A DNA stretch of 7,935 bases from Nitrospinota bacterium (GTDB lineage Bacteria > Nitrospinota > Nitrospinia > UBA9942): assembly GCA_003489165.1 (NCBI GenBank), contig DNJG01000029.1, forward strand, positions 1-7,935. Direction: 5' to 3'. Below are positions 1 through 6,069 of this stretch, piece by piece; positions within the stretch are counted from its first letter, which is position 1, and each line of letters opens with the position of its first letter. The position numbers and the translations under genes are program-made. The notes beneath the pieces were generated by a model, which saw only the letters and a program-made list of their open reading frames with translations, searched no databases and had not been told where the DNA came from.

Positions 1-80
1 GGTGTATCACCGGGCCACCAATTTTGTGGACCAAAGTGGCTGTAAAGGGTTCTATATATGTTTGTTAATTTTCTTTTCAC
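1..80 (-). CDS. Endonuclease III-like (HhH-GPD) DNA glycosylase, N-terminal fragment
   Basis: This is the first 26 codons of a gene that continues past the left edge. Reading down from a GTG at 80-78 gives a peptide containing LYSHFGPQNWWPGDT. I recognise this as the opening of bacterial endonuclease III domain proteins related to the MagIII/Nth branch of the HhH-GPD superfamily. In those proteins the Trp-Trp-Pro stretch is normally followed by the 'ILTQNT' helix, which would lie just outside the window. Such enzymes excise damaged or alkylated bases in the cytoplasm during base-excision repair. The catalytic Asp/Lys and any Fe-S cysteines cannot be seen. An in-frame TTG at 92-90 is an alternative start, and an in-frame stop lies just upstream of it. 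A GTGAGGA at 93-99 could be the ribosome binding site, though it lies about 12 bases from the GTG. The gene follows the flavoprotein gene after 50 bases and is probably its last co-transcribed partner. The family is likely; the exact substrate is unknown. Confidence 0.72.
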   Translation of the reverse strand, partial: MKRKLTNIYRTLYSHFGPQNWWPGDT

Positions 81-96
81 TTTAAAATACAATCCT

Positions 97-125
97 CACC
101 ACGAAGACACAAAGGACACAAAGAA
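97..125. repeat. Intergenic repeat with tandem GACACAAAG
   Basis: The gap between two minus-strand genes holds CACCACGAAGACAC followed by more of the same pattern. It includes a perfect 9-base tandem repeat, GACACAAAG, at 106-114 and 115-123. From memory, sequences of the form 'CTTTGTGTCCTTTGTGTCTTCGTGG' recur in the intergenic spaces of many bacterial draft genomes, so this is probably one copy of a dispersed family. Only one copy occurs in this window, so dispersal cannot be shown here. Confidence 0.5.
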
Positions 126-130
126 AATAT

Positions 131-1558
131 TTATCCTGCCGACATAAGTTTCTTCAATATTTTAAGCAATAAATTGCCATGCAGTTTATCAATATAATAT
201 AGTTTTGATGGTTGTCTTATAACATCAGAATAACTGGGGTAGATATGAATCGCCTCACGAATCTTTTCAAAGGGTAAATTAAGAAATTTTGCAAGCTGAA
301 CCTCATGGATGACATCTGAGGCATGACTCCCAAGAATATGAATCCCTGTCACTCTCCCCTTTTTATCGCATATTATCTTGCTCATGCCGAAATCCTCCAA
401 ATCTGTCTTTGCCCTATCTATCTTACTGTATTCATATCTGTAAATTTTGATTTTATCTCCAAGTTTTTCCCTTGCCTCTTCTTCAGTAAGGCCTGCATGG
501 GCAAGCTCAGGGTCTGTAAATGTGCACCAGATAACATTGCTGTAATCAACCTTTTTCTTTAATGGAGTAAAGGCATTTCTGCATACAGTAATTGCCTGAT
601 ATTCAGCCATGTGGCTGAATTGATAAGGTCCCACTACATCACCGCAGGCATAAATGTTTCCGGCAGAGGTTTCAAGTCTCTCATTTACAATAATCCCTTT
701 ATTGCTATAATTTACACCTGCCTTTTCAAGTTCAAGCCCTTCTATATTGGGCTTTCTGCCTATAGCGATAAGGATATTTTCAGCCACTATTTCCTTATTC
801 ACTCCACCTTTTTGCTGCACATAAAGAGAGATTCCCTTTTCCGATTTTGAGAGTCTGACTGCCTTTGCCCCTGTCAATATCTTTAACCCCTCAGATTTTA
901 ACCTTCCAACGAGCATCTCCACTAATTCTTTATCCTCTCTGAAGAGAATCCTGTCAAGCATTTCCACCACTGTAACCTCTACATTAAGGCGATTGAATGC
1001 AGAGGCAAGTTCAATCCCAATTGGTCCACCACCAAGGACGATCAGAGATTTGGGGAGTTTATTTAGTGAAAAGACAGTATTATTTGTCAGATAGGGGACT
1101 TCACTTGTGCCATCTATGGGAGGGATAAAGGGACTTGAGCCAGTTGATATAATAAATTTATCCCCTGATAATATCTTTTCGCCAATTTTTATTCTATGGT
1201 TATCCAGAAATTGAGGTGTGCCGAAATAGACATTTATCCCAAGCGCCTCAAAACTCTCAGGCAGATGGCTATTATAGACCTTCTGGACAATAGAGCGGAC
1301 ATGAGGCATCACATTATCTGTATTGAATGATGGAGGGGCATCAAGCCTCAAACCAAACTTGTTAAGACTCTTTAATTCATAGGCTGCCCTTGCAGCCCTG
1401 ATAAGGGACTTGCTCGGAATACAGCCGTAATTTGTGCATTCCCCTCCAAGCTTCCCTTTTTCAACCATGGCAACACTCTTTCCGAACCCTCTCGCAAGCT
1501 TTGATGAAACAAATCCTGCCGCACCACCGCCAATTACTATCAAATCATACCTGCTCAT
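131..1558 (-). CDS. Pyridine nucleotide-disulfide oxidoreductase, dihydrolipoamide dehydrogenase/MerA-like
   Basis: A 475-residue FAD-dependent disulfide oxidoreductase. The N-terminal FAD-binding GGGAAG lies at residues 10-15. The redox-active pair Cys41/Cys46 sits in GGECTNYGCIPSK. An NAD(P)-binding GGGPIGIE lies near 176-183, and the second strand ends in Glu199, which favours NADH over NADPH. A second FAD motif, IYACGDVVG, lies near 302-310, and the C-terminal third is the dimerisation domain. In lipoamide dehydrogenase the C-terminal active site is His-Pro with a Glu five residues after the His. Here the equivalent positions are Tyr440 and Asp445 (HIYPSYSD), a MerA-like substitution. The protein nevertheless lacks the N-terminal heavy-metal domain and the C-terminal cysteine pair of mercuric reductase. 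It ends in a basic tail of about 25 residues. No 2-oxoacid dehydrogenase genes are nearby, so its physiological substrate is unknown. The ATG overlaps the upstream stop (ATGA) and has GAGG (1567-1570) 8 bases upstream. Confidence 0.9.
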   Translation of the reverse strand: MSRYDLIVIGGGAAGFVSSKLARGFGKSVAMVEKGKLGGECTNYGCIPSKSLIRAARAAYELKSLNKFGLRLDAPPSFNTDNVMPHVRSIVQKVYNSHLPESFEALGINVYFGTPQFLDNHRIKIGEKILSGDKFIISTGSSPFIPPIDGTSEVPYLTNNTVFSLNKLPKSLIVLGGGPIGIELASAFNRLNVEVTVVEMLDRILFREDKELVEMLVGRLKSEGLKILTGAKAVRLSKSEKGISLYVQQKGGVNKEIVAENILIAIGRKPNIEGLELEKAGVNYSNKGIIVNERLETSAGNIYACGDVVGPYQFSHMAEYQAITVCRNAFTPLKKKVDYSNVIWCTFTDPELAHAGLTEEEAREKLGDKIKIYRYEYSKIDRAKTDLEDFGMSKIICDKKGRVTGIHILGSHASDVIHEVQLAKFLNLPFEKIREAIHIYPSYSDVIRQPSKLYYIDKLHGNLLLKILKKLMSAG

Positions 1559-2307
1559 ATCTTTAGCCTCATCAAATCCTCTGCAATTATAATCTTGCCT
1601 CTATAGTATTTTTTGCACACACTGACTGCATCAATTTTATCACATGACGGATAGAAGTGGGTCAATATTAGCTTTTTGCAGTTTGATTCATCAGCAATTC
1701 TTCCACATAGAGAAGGTGTAAGGTGCCCCTTTACCTTTTTTTTATCCGGGAGAGAACATTCAAGAATCAATACATCAGCATCCCTTCCAAGTTCAACAAT
1801 ATTTTTGCAGTAATCTGTATCCCCTGAAAAGACTATAGACTTGCCATTTTCAGCTTCAATCCTGTATCCAACACTCTCCTTGATATGGGCAAGCGGTTTT
1901 CCAGTAACTCTAAAACCACTAAATTTTACTGCCTTACCTGAAATCTCCCTGACACTTATTTTATAAAACTCTGGCTTTAGCCAATTTCCATATACCCCAT
2001 TAAGTTTTTTAAAAAACTTTTTAAATTCTTTCCCTCCGATTATGTTTAGATTTTTCATCCTCGGCATTTCAGCATACTTGCTTGTAAAAATGAATGGAAC
2101 TAAATCTGCTATATGGTCGGGATGGATATGGGTATAAAATATATAGTCTATATCATGATATGTAATACCTGCCTCAAGCATTCTTCTGATTGTCCCTGAA
2201 CCGCTGTCAAATAACAGAGCTTTACCGCCAGCCCTTATAACAAGTGACGGGGAACCACGCTTCAAAGAAGGGACACAAGTTCCCGAGCCAAGAATAATAA
2301 GCTCCAC
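1555..2307 (-). CDS. MBL-fold metallo-hydrolase, RNase Z/YhfI-like
   Basis: A 250-residue cytoplasmic metallo-beta-lactamase-fold protein. The metal-binding signature is complete: His60-x-His62-x-Asp64-His65 (THIHPDH), His141, Asp163 in FSGDTD, and His217 in LTHFYP. The N-terminus (LGSGTCVPS) and the segment GHLTPSLCGRIA near 194-205 resemble the ribonuclease Z/arylsulfatase-like branch. It is shorter than true RNase Z (about 300 residues), and I see no clear flexible arm for tRNA binding. It is therefore closer to small hydrolases of the YhfI type, whose substrates are mostly unknown. The start is GTG at 2307-2305, directly after the TAG stop of the transporter gene, with a purine-rich GGAAAGGG just upstream inside that gene. 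The stop overlaps the flavoprotein start by 4 bases, so translation is probably coupled on both sides. Fold and metal site are clear; the substrate is not. Confidence 0.88.
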   Translation of the reverse strand: MELIILGSGTCVPSLKRGSPSLVIRAGGKALLFDSGSGTIRRMLEAGITYHDIDYIFYTHIHPDHIADLVPFIFTSKYAEMPRMKNLNIIGGKEFKKFFKKLNGVYGNWLKPEFYKISVREISGKAVKFSGFRVTGKPLAHIKESVGYRIEAENGKSIVFSGDTDYCKNIVELGRDADVLILECSLPDKKKVKGHLTPSLCGRIADESNCKKLILTHFYPSCDKIDAVSVCKKYYRGKIIIAEDLMRLKI

Positions 2308-3273
2308 CTACCACCCTTTCCTTTTAAAGAACCAGAGCATCCCTATGGCAATAATTCCCATTATCCCCATTGCAGCAAAAAAACCATAGGTAGATTTTAG
2401 TAGGGGGATGTAATCAAAGTTCATACCAAATATGCCACTTATAAGTGTCAATGGCATAAGGATAGTGGCAAAGACTGTTAAGACCTTTATAACCTCATTC
2501 AGCCTGTTTGATACAACAGAGAGATATGCCTCCATAGCACCTGAAATAGTATCGCGATAGGACTCTGTCAATTCTGAAATCATAAACAGGTGGTCATAGA
2601 CATCTTTAAAGTGCATAGTGCACTCAAAGCATATCTGCTTATACTCCCCGCTGCTCAAGTTTCTTAAAATCTCCCTCTGCGGATGAACAATCCTCCTCAA
2701 ATAAAGTATATCCTTTTTCAATGCAAAAAGTTTATTTAAGGTCTTCTGTTCAGGTCTTGCAAATATCTCCTTTTCAAGTTCATCTACTTTGTCGCCGAGG
2801 TCATCCATTATTGGAAGGTAGTTGTCAACGAGTGCATCTATAATCTTGTGCATGAGAAATTCAGGGTCTTTCTGTAATATAGAGCAGTTCTTCTTACTCC
2901 TCTCCCGGACAGAGTCCACACTCCTGAAATACCCCTTGTGAAATGTAATAAGGTAATTCTTTCCGAGGAATATATCCAAGTCGTGGGTTTCAAGCTCATC
3001 CTTTTTAAGGGCTTCCGCATTAATGCCGTGGATTACAACATAAAGATAATCGCCATAATCGTCTATCTTTGGATTGGGTACAAAAGAGATGCAATCTTCA
3101 ATAGCAAGGGGATGAAACTTAAAGACATCTGTAAGGAGGCTGATCTCCTTTTCAGTGGGGCTATCAAAATCAACCCATGTTATGCTGTCTTTATCTGAAA
3201 GAAGTTCTGTAAGGTTCTCAACTGTGGGTTCCTTAAATTCGCCGTTTCTTGAGCATGATATTATATGAACCAT
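2308..3273 (-). CDS. corA: CorA-family magnesium/divalent cation transporter
   Basis: A 321-residue inner-membrane channel of the CorA family, normally a pentamer importing Mg2+ (sometimes Co2+ or Ni2+). The large N-terminal cytoplasmic domain carries the family segment FHPLAIED at 53-60 and a long charged helix at about 150-260. Two membrane segments follow, at about 262-282 and 295-316. The signature Gly-Met-Asn (residues 283-285, in GIFGMNF) sits at the end of the first and forms the selectivity loop. The common YGMNF is FGMNF here, a mild variation. The C-terminus is short and basic (KRKGW), as expected for a cytoplasmic end. Length is normal. The ATG at 3273 has AAAGGG about 7 bases upstream. 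It follows dnaJ after 17 bases and abuts the hydrolase gene, so it is mid-operon. The cation preferred cannot be read from the sequence. Confidence 0.93.
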   Translation of the reverse strand: MVHIISCSRNGEFKEPTVENLTELLSDKDSITWVDFDSPTEKEISLLTDVFKFHPLAIEDCISFVPNPKIDDYGDYLYVVIHGINAEALKKDELETHDLDIFLGKNYLITFHKGYFRSVDSVRERSKKNCSILQKDPEFLMHKIIDALVDNYLPIMDDLGDKVDELEKEIFARPEQKTLNKLFALKKDILYLRRIVHPQREILRNLSSGEYKQICFECTMHFKDVYDHLFMISELTESYRDTISGAMEAYLSVVSNRLNEVIKVLTVFATILMPLTLISGIFGMNFDYIPLLKSTYGFFAAMGIMGIIAIGMLWFFKRKGW

Positions 3274-3290
3274 AACAAAACCCTTTATTT

Positions 3291-4382
3291 TTAAAACATT
3301 TTAAAAAATCCTTTTCCTTTATGTTTAATATCCTCGCCTGATGTCTCTGCCAGTTCTCTTAATAATTCCTCCTGTCTCTTTGTCAGCTTTGCAGGCGTCT
3401 TAACAACAACCTGCACTATCTGGTCGCCTTTGGCATGCCCCCTTATATGGGGTATCCCAACCCCCTCTATTTTGAAAATCTTTCCTGTCTGTGTCCCCTT
3501 TGGTATTGCCAGCTTCTCCACGCTGTCAAGTGTCGGGACATCAATCTCTGCGCCGAGTGCAGCCTGTGAAAAAGAAATCGGAATCTGACATATAACATTA
3601 TAGCCATCCCTATGAAAAAAATCATGCTCCTTTACATGAACTATCACATAGAGGTCTCCCGATGGCCCCCCCCTCTTTTCTTCCTCACCCTCCCCTTTCA
3701 ATCTCAACGTTGACCCTGTATCAACACCTGCTGGTATCTTTACAGAGAGTTTCTTTTTCTTCTTTATATTGCCTGAGCCTTTACACTCCTTGCATGGCTC
3801 TTTTATTACTCTTCCTGCACCATGACACTGATGGCATGTTGTGCTTATGTGGAAAAATCCCTGCGACCTTGTAACCTGACCCGACCCCCTGCAAAGAGGG
3901 CATATAACAGGCTCAGTCCCCGGTGCAGCTCCGCTGCCATTGCAGTTTTTACAACCTTCATATTTATCTATCTCAATCTCAGTCTCTTTTCCCTTTACAG
4001 CATCCATGAAGGAAATTTCCAAATCGTATCTCAGGTCTGCCCCTTGCTGTGCATAAGTCCTCTCCCTCCTCCTCGTCCCAAAACCAAAGAAGTCCTCAAA
4101 AATATCTCCAAAAGATGTAAATATATCCTCAGCTCCCCTGAAGCCCGCAAACCCTGTGCCTTTCAATCCCTCATGCCCATAGGCATCATAGAGGCTTCTT
4201 TTTTCAGGGTCTCTTAAAACCTCATAAGCCTCAGCCGCCTCCTTGAACTTTTCCTCAGCTTCTTTGTTGTCGGGATTCCTGTCAGGATGATACTGCATGG
4301 CGAGCTTCCGATAAGCCTTTTTTAATTCACTTTCTGAAGCGTTTTTCTGAACGCCGAGTATTTCGTAATAATCCCTTTTCAT
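3291..4382 (-). CDS. dnaJ: Chaperone protein DnaJ (type I Hsp40)
   Basis: A 363-residue DnaJ of complete architecture. The J domain (1-70) has the HPD motif at 32-34, which stimulates DnaK ATPase. A Gly/Phe-rich linker follows at about 72-104. The cysteine-rich zinc domain has four CxxCxGxG repeats at Cys144/147, 161/164, 183/186 and 197/200. Two substrate-binding beta domains and a C-terminal dimerisation segment complete it. It acts in the cytoplasm with DnaK and GrpE in folding and stress recovery. The start at MKRDYYEILG is the canonical one, but there is no obvious Shine-Dalgarno: the 25 bases upstream are almost all A and T. No dnaK or grpE lies alongside, and I see no CIRCE element or sigma32-type promoter. 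The gene lies 101 bases downstream of tRNA-Arg on the same strand and may be read from that promoter. An eight-C run at 3666-3673 leaves the frame intact. Confidence 0.97.
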   Translation of the reverse strand: MKRDYYEILGVQKNASESELKKAYRKLAMQYHPDRNPDNKEAEEKFKEAAEAYEVLRDPEKRSLYDAYGHEGLKGTGFAGFRGAEDIFTSFGDIFEDFFGFGTRRRERTYAQQGADLRYDLEISFMDAVKGKETEIEIDKYEGCKNCNGSGAAPGTEPVICPLCRGSGQVTRSQGFFHISTTCHQCHGAGRVIKEPCKECKGSGNIKKKKKLSVKIPAGVDTGSTLRLKGEGEEEKRGGPSGDLYVIVHVKEHDFFHRDGYNVICQIPISFSQAALGAEIDVPTLDSVEKLAIPKGTQTGKIFKIEGVGIPHIRGHAKGDQIVQVVVKTPAKLTKRQEELLRELAETSGEDIKHKGKGFFKMF

Positions 4383-4399
4383 ACAAAATATTTTTTTGT

Positions 4400-4459
4400 C
4401 ACAGATTTAAAGAAAAAAATTTATTCTGTGAAAGTCTTGTGGCTAATATTGTTGTGGCT
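4400..4459. other. Spacer between tRNA-Arg and dnaJ with small repeats
   Basis: The 101-base spacer (4383-4483) holds an inverted repeat, CACAGA at 4400-4405 and TCTGTG at 4425-4430, around an A/T-rich centre. It also holds a direct repeat TTGTGGCT at 4437-4444 and 4452-4459, spaced 15 bases. In the direction of dnaJ transcription neither forms a convincing terminator, so read-through from the tRNA promoter is plausible. They could be operator half-sites or RNA processing structures, or chance in A/T-rich DNA. Confidence 0.25.
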
Positions 4460-4483
4460 TGCAAATAAACAGAATAAAATTAA

Positions 4484-4557
<74 letters not shown>

Positions 4558-4586
4558 AGTTTTTTAAATTTCTCCCGATTAATTTA

Positions 4587-4615
4587 ATATTATCTATCAT
4601 AACCCCTTCTGTCAA
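4587..4615 (-). promoter_or_regulatory. Sigma70-type promoter for tRNA-Arg (and possibly dnaJ operon)
   Basis: On the minus strand, TTGACA (4615-4610, a perfect -35) is followed by exactly 17 bases and TAATAT (4592-4587, 4 of 6 matches to TATAAT). Transcription would start near 4580, about 22 bases before the mature tRNA 5' end. GATAAT, two bases upstream, is an alternative -10 with a shorter spacer. A dyad, CAATAT-N5-ATATTG at 4613-4629, overlaps the -35 edge. Confidence 0.7.
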
Positions 4616-4685
4616 TATTATTTATATTGCAGAGATGGATTATTCCGATTTATTGCCATCAGCAAACTTTAAAATTTTCATAAAA

Positions 4686-4715
4686 TTGCAAAAAATGGTA
4701 TATTCATGCTATTAT
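4686..4715 (+). promoter_or_regulatory. Possible weak promoter for the MntA/HepT remnant
   Basis: TTGCAA (4686-4691) and TATTAT (4710-4715) are separated by 18 bases and resemble a sigma70 promoter. The predicted transcription start would fall almost on the ATG at 4721, which would make the message nearly leaderless. In DNA this rich in A/T, chance matches are common, so this is tentative. Confidence 0.3.
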
Positions 4716-4720
4716 TTTTC

Positions 4721-4873
4721 ATGTACATTTCCGAATATCAACAATTACAATTAAATGAGTTTGCCTATAAGAATGGTATAAAATTTATCATCCTCTTTGG
4801 CTCACTGCACATCCTGGAAAAAGGACTTATTTTAAAGCGGCAGAAATTAATCGCTGAGAAAATTTATGCTTAA
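4721..4873 (+). pseudogene. Remnant of MNT-type nucleotidyltransferase (MntA-like antitoxin), internal deletion
   Basis: A 50-codon reading frame whose product contains GIKFIILFGSLH at about 19-30, joined directly to ILEKGLILKRQ. The hydrophobic strand ending in Leu-Phe-Gly-Ser is the start of the minimal nucleotidyltransferase fold. In intact proteins it is followed by an Asp-x-Asp metal site and about 60 to 80 more residues. The Ile-Leu-Glu-Lys-Gly-hydrophobic stretch resembles the C-terminal end of the same family. The middle, with both catalytic aspartates, is missing while the frame stays open, so I read this as an in-frame deletion derivative that cannot transfer nucleotides. Intact relatives are about 95 to 140 residues and act as antitoxins that AMPylate HepT. 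An in-frame ATG at 4706 is an alternative start; neither start has a clear Shine-Dalgarno. The stop lies inside the start of the next frame (8-base overlap), as in intact modules. Confidence 0.5.
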
Positions 4874-5027
4874 GAAAGACTTCGTTTACAGAAAAATATC
4901 GTTAATTCATGAATATGATGAAGAGACTGACTACAGTAAAATTTACAATTCAGTCTCAGACTGCTTGAAGGATTATCATAAGTATTGTGAATTCATTTTA
5001 AATTTTGTTAAACAGAAAACAGTCTAA
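4866..5027 (+). pseudogene. Remnant of HEPN/HepT-like (DUF86) RNase toxin, internal deletion
   Basis: A 53-codon frame starting inside the end of the MntA-like remnant. Its first residues (MLKKDFVYRKISLI) match the usual opening of HepT proteins. From residue 15, HEYDEETDYSKIYNSVSDCL and the following helix match the family's C-terminal end, where the His-Glu-Tyr belongs to the catalytic Arg-x4-6-His. About 60 or more residues normally found between these parts, including the usual catalytic Arg, are absent. Intact HepT is about 110 to 145 residues and cleaves RNA when not modified by MntA. The order, overlap and shared internal loss point to one decayed module. An alternative is that the frame is only the 3' end of a HEPN gene with a chance ATG. 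A clear terminator follows 20 bases after the stop. Identification is by recalled family motifs; no search was possible. Confidence 0.5.
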
Positions 5028-5046
5028 CCATCTCCCCTCAGAAGAG

Positions 5047-5092
5047 AAGGAAGCGACAGGGGTATGTCTGTATGACACACCGCTTCCTTTTT
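5047..5092 (+). terminator. Rho-independent terminator after the HepT remnant
   Basis: AAGGAAGCG (5047-5055) pairs perfectly with CGCTTCCTT (5081-5089). An inner TGTC/GACA pairing sits around a short loop, and a T run continues to 5092. It ends transcripts coming from the remnant and isolates dapF from upstream transcription. In the opposite direction the stem is followed by a mixed pyrimidine tract, so it is better as a plus-strand terminator. Confidence 0.75.
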
Positions 5093-5124
5093 CATATCAC
5101 CTCTCCCCAATCCCCAAATTTGCT

Positions 5125-5153
5125 TTGATTCCATGCAGATTTTGTGTTATAAA
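5125..5153 (+). promoter_or_regulatory. Sigma70-type promoter with extended -10 for the dap operon
   Basis: TTGATT (5125-5130) and TATAAA (5148-5153) are separated by exactly 17 bases. A TG one base upstream of the -10 (5145-5146) gives an extended -10 element. Predicted transcription starts near 5160, leaving a leader of only about 14 bases that contains GGAG (5163-5166) ahead of the dapF ATG. Such a short leader leaves no room for a lysine riboswitch, so any lysine control would act at promoter level or on the enzymes. Confidence 0.7.
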
Positions 5154-5173
5154 AAATCTATTGGAGAATAATT

Positions 5174-5992
5174 ATGTCAAAGATTCCTTTTTATAAAATG
5201 ACTGGGAGCGGGAATGACTTTATCTTGATTGACAACCGTAAAGGATTGGTCGGTGGAAATATAAGTCAATTTGCTGCAAAGGTCTGCCGTAGAAATTTCT
5301 CAGTAGGTGCGGATGGGCTGATTTTAATAGAGTCTTCAGATAAAGTTGATTTTAGATGGAGGTTTTATAATTCTGACGGCAGTGAGGCAGAGATGTGCGG
5401 AAACGGCGGCAGATGTGCAGCACGGTTTGCATATATGCACAAAATTGCAGGTGAAAATCTCTCCTTTGAAACAAAGGCAGGTATTATAAAGGCAGAGGTA
5501 AAAGGAAGAAGGGTTAAACTTGCCATGCTTGAGCCAAAGGATTTAAAGAGGAATCTTGAAATACCGGTTGATGAGAGGGTAAGGGTATTGTCCTTTATAA
5601 ATACAGGTGTTCCACATGCTGTAAAGATTATTCCAAATATAGAAAATTTTGATGTAGTTGGGATAGGGAGAAAAATCAGATATCATCGGGAATTTCAGCC
5701 TGCAGGGACAAATGTGGACTTTGCCCAGATAGTGGATGAGCATAATATATTGATGAGGACTTATGAAAGAGGGGTAGAGGATGAGACACTTGCATGCGGG
5801 ACAGGTGCAGTGGCAAGTGCTTTGATAACTTCTCTTGGTGGGCAGATGAAATCACCTGTAGCAGTTAAAACAAGGGGTGGAGAGATATTAAATATATATT
5901 TCAGAATTGACCATACTGGATTCAAGGATGTGTATTTAGAAGGTGATACAGCAATTGTTTGTAATGGTGAGATTTGGGAGGAAGGATATTGA
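5174..5992 (+). CDS. dapF: Diaminopimelate epimerase
   Basis: A 272-residue, PLP-independent cytoplasmic epimerase that converts LL-2,6-diaminopimelate to meso-DAP, the direct precursor of lysine and of DAP-type peptidoglycan. Both catalytic cysteines are present in textbook settings: Cys75 in EMCGNGGRCAARF and Cys208 in ETLACGTGAVASA. Other family segments are MTGSGNDF (9-16), GADGLILIE (45-53), NTGVPHAV (143-150) and GTNVDFAQ (178-185). Length is normal and both pseudo-symmetric halves are complete. The ATG has GGAG 7 bases upstream and lies just downstream of a strong-looking promoter. It is first in a dapF-dapA-dapB run. An 88-base gap with a palindrome separates it from dapA. Confidence 0.97.
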   Translation: MSKIPFYKMTGSGNDFILIDNRKGLVGGNISQFAAKVCRRNFSVGADGLILIESSDKVDFRWRFYNSDGSEAEMCGNGGRCAARFAYMHKIAGENLSFETKAGIIKAEVKGRRVKLAMLEPKDLKRNLEIPVDERVRVLSFINTGVPHAVKIIPNIENFDVVGIGRKIRYHREFQPAGTNVDFAQIVDEHNILMRTYERGVEDETLACGTGAVASALITSLGGQMKSPVAVKTRGGEILNIYFRIDHTGFKDVYLEGDTAIVCNGEIWEEGY

Positions 5993-5996
5993 GTCG

Positions 5997-6069
5997 GATT
6001 GAAGATTGTCGATTGAAGATTTAAGGATATATTTAACAATCTTCAATATTCAATTTTCAATAGTCAATC
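5997..6069. repeat. Imperfect palindromic repeat between dapF and dapA
   Basis: The left arm (5997-6021) holds two copies of GATTGAAGATT separated by GTC. The right arm (6038-6069) reads AATCTTCAATATTCAATTT and onward, ending in GTCAATC. Its reverse complement is a degenerate version of the same pattern, so the strand can fold into a long hairpin with a loop of about 16 bases. It almost fills the dapF-dapA gap. I recall similar ATTGAAGATTG-type strings in intergenic regions of other bacterial genomes, so it may be a dispersed element. There is no T run, so it is not a classical terminator. Confidence 0.55.

Noticed and set aside
1..40. Small inverted repeats such as GGTG-TAT-CACC and GCCAC/GTGGC, possibly a mobile-element end
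   Set aside because: They fall inside the coding sequence of the endonuclease III-like protein, whose recognisable residues explain the sequence.
131..1558. Calling the flavoprotein mercuric reductase (merA) or lipoamide dehydrogenase (lpdA)
   Set aside because: The MerA heavy-metal domain and terminal Cys pair are missing, and the Lpd His/Glu pair is replaced, so only a family-level name is justified.
3666..3673. Run of eight C as a possible frameshift in dnaJ
   Set aside because: The reading frame and all DnaJ domains continue correctly across the run.
3822..4217. 131-codon plus-strand open frame
   Set aside because: It lies wholly antisense to dnaJ, across the zinc-finger and Gly/Phe regions, and has no protein-like features of its own.
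5028..5173. Lysine riboswitch upstream of dapF
   Set aside because: The predicted leader is only about 14 bases, and the structured stretch upstream is a simple terminator, far too short for a lysine aptamer.
5005..5196. 63-codon plus-strand open frame
   Set aside because: It runs through the terminator hairpin and the dap promoter and overlaps the dapF start out of frame.
5543..6039. Minus-strand frames opposite dapF (and similar ones opposite dapA and dapB)
   Set aside because: These are shadows of strongly supported genes, with no recognisable motifs or ribosome binding sites.
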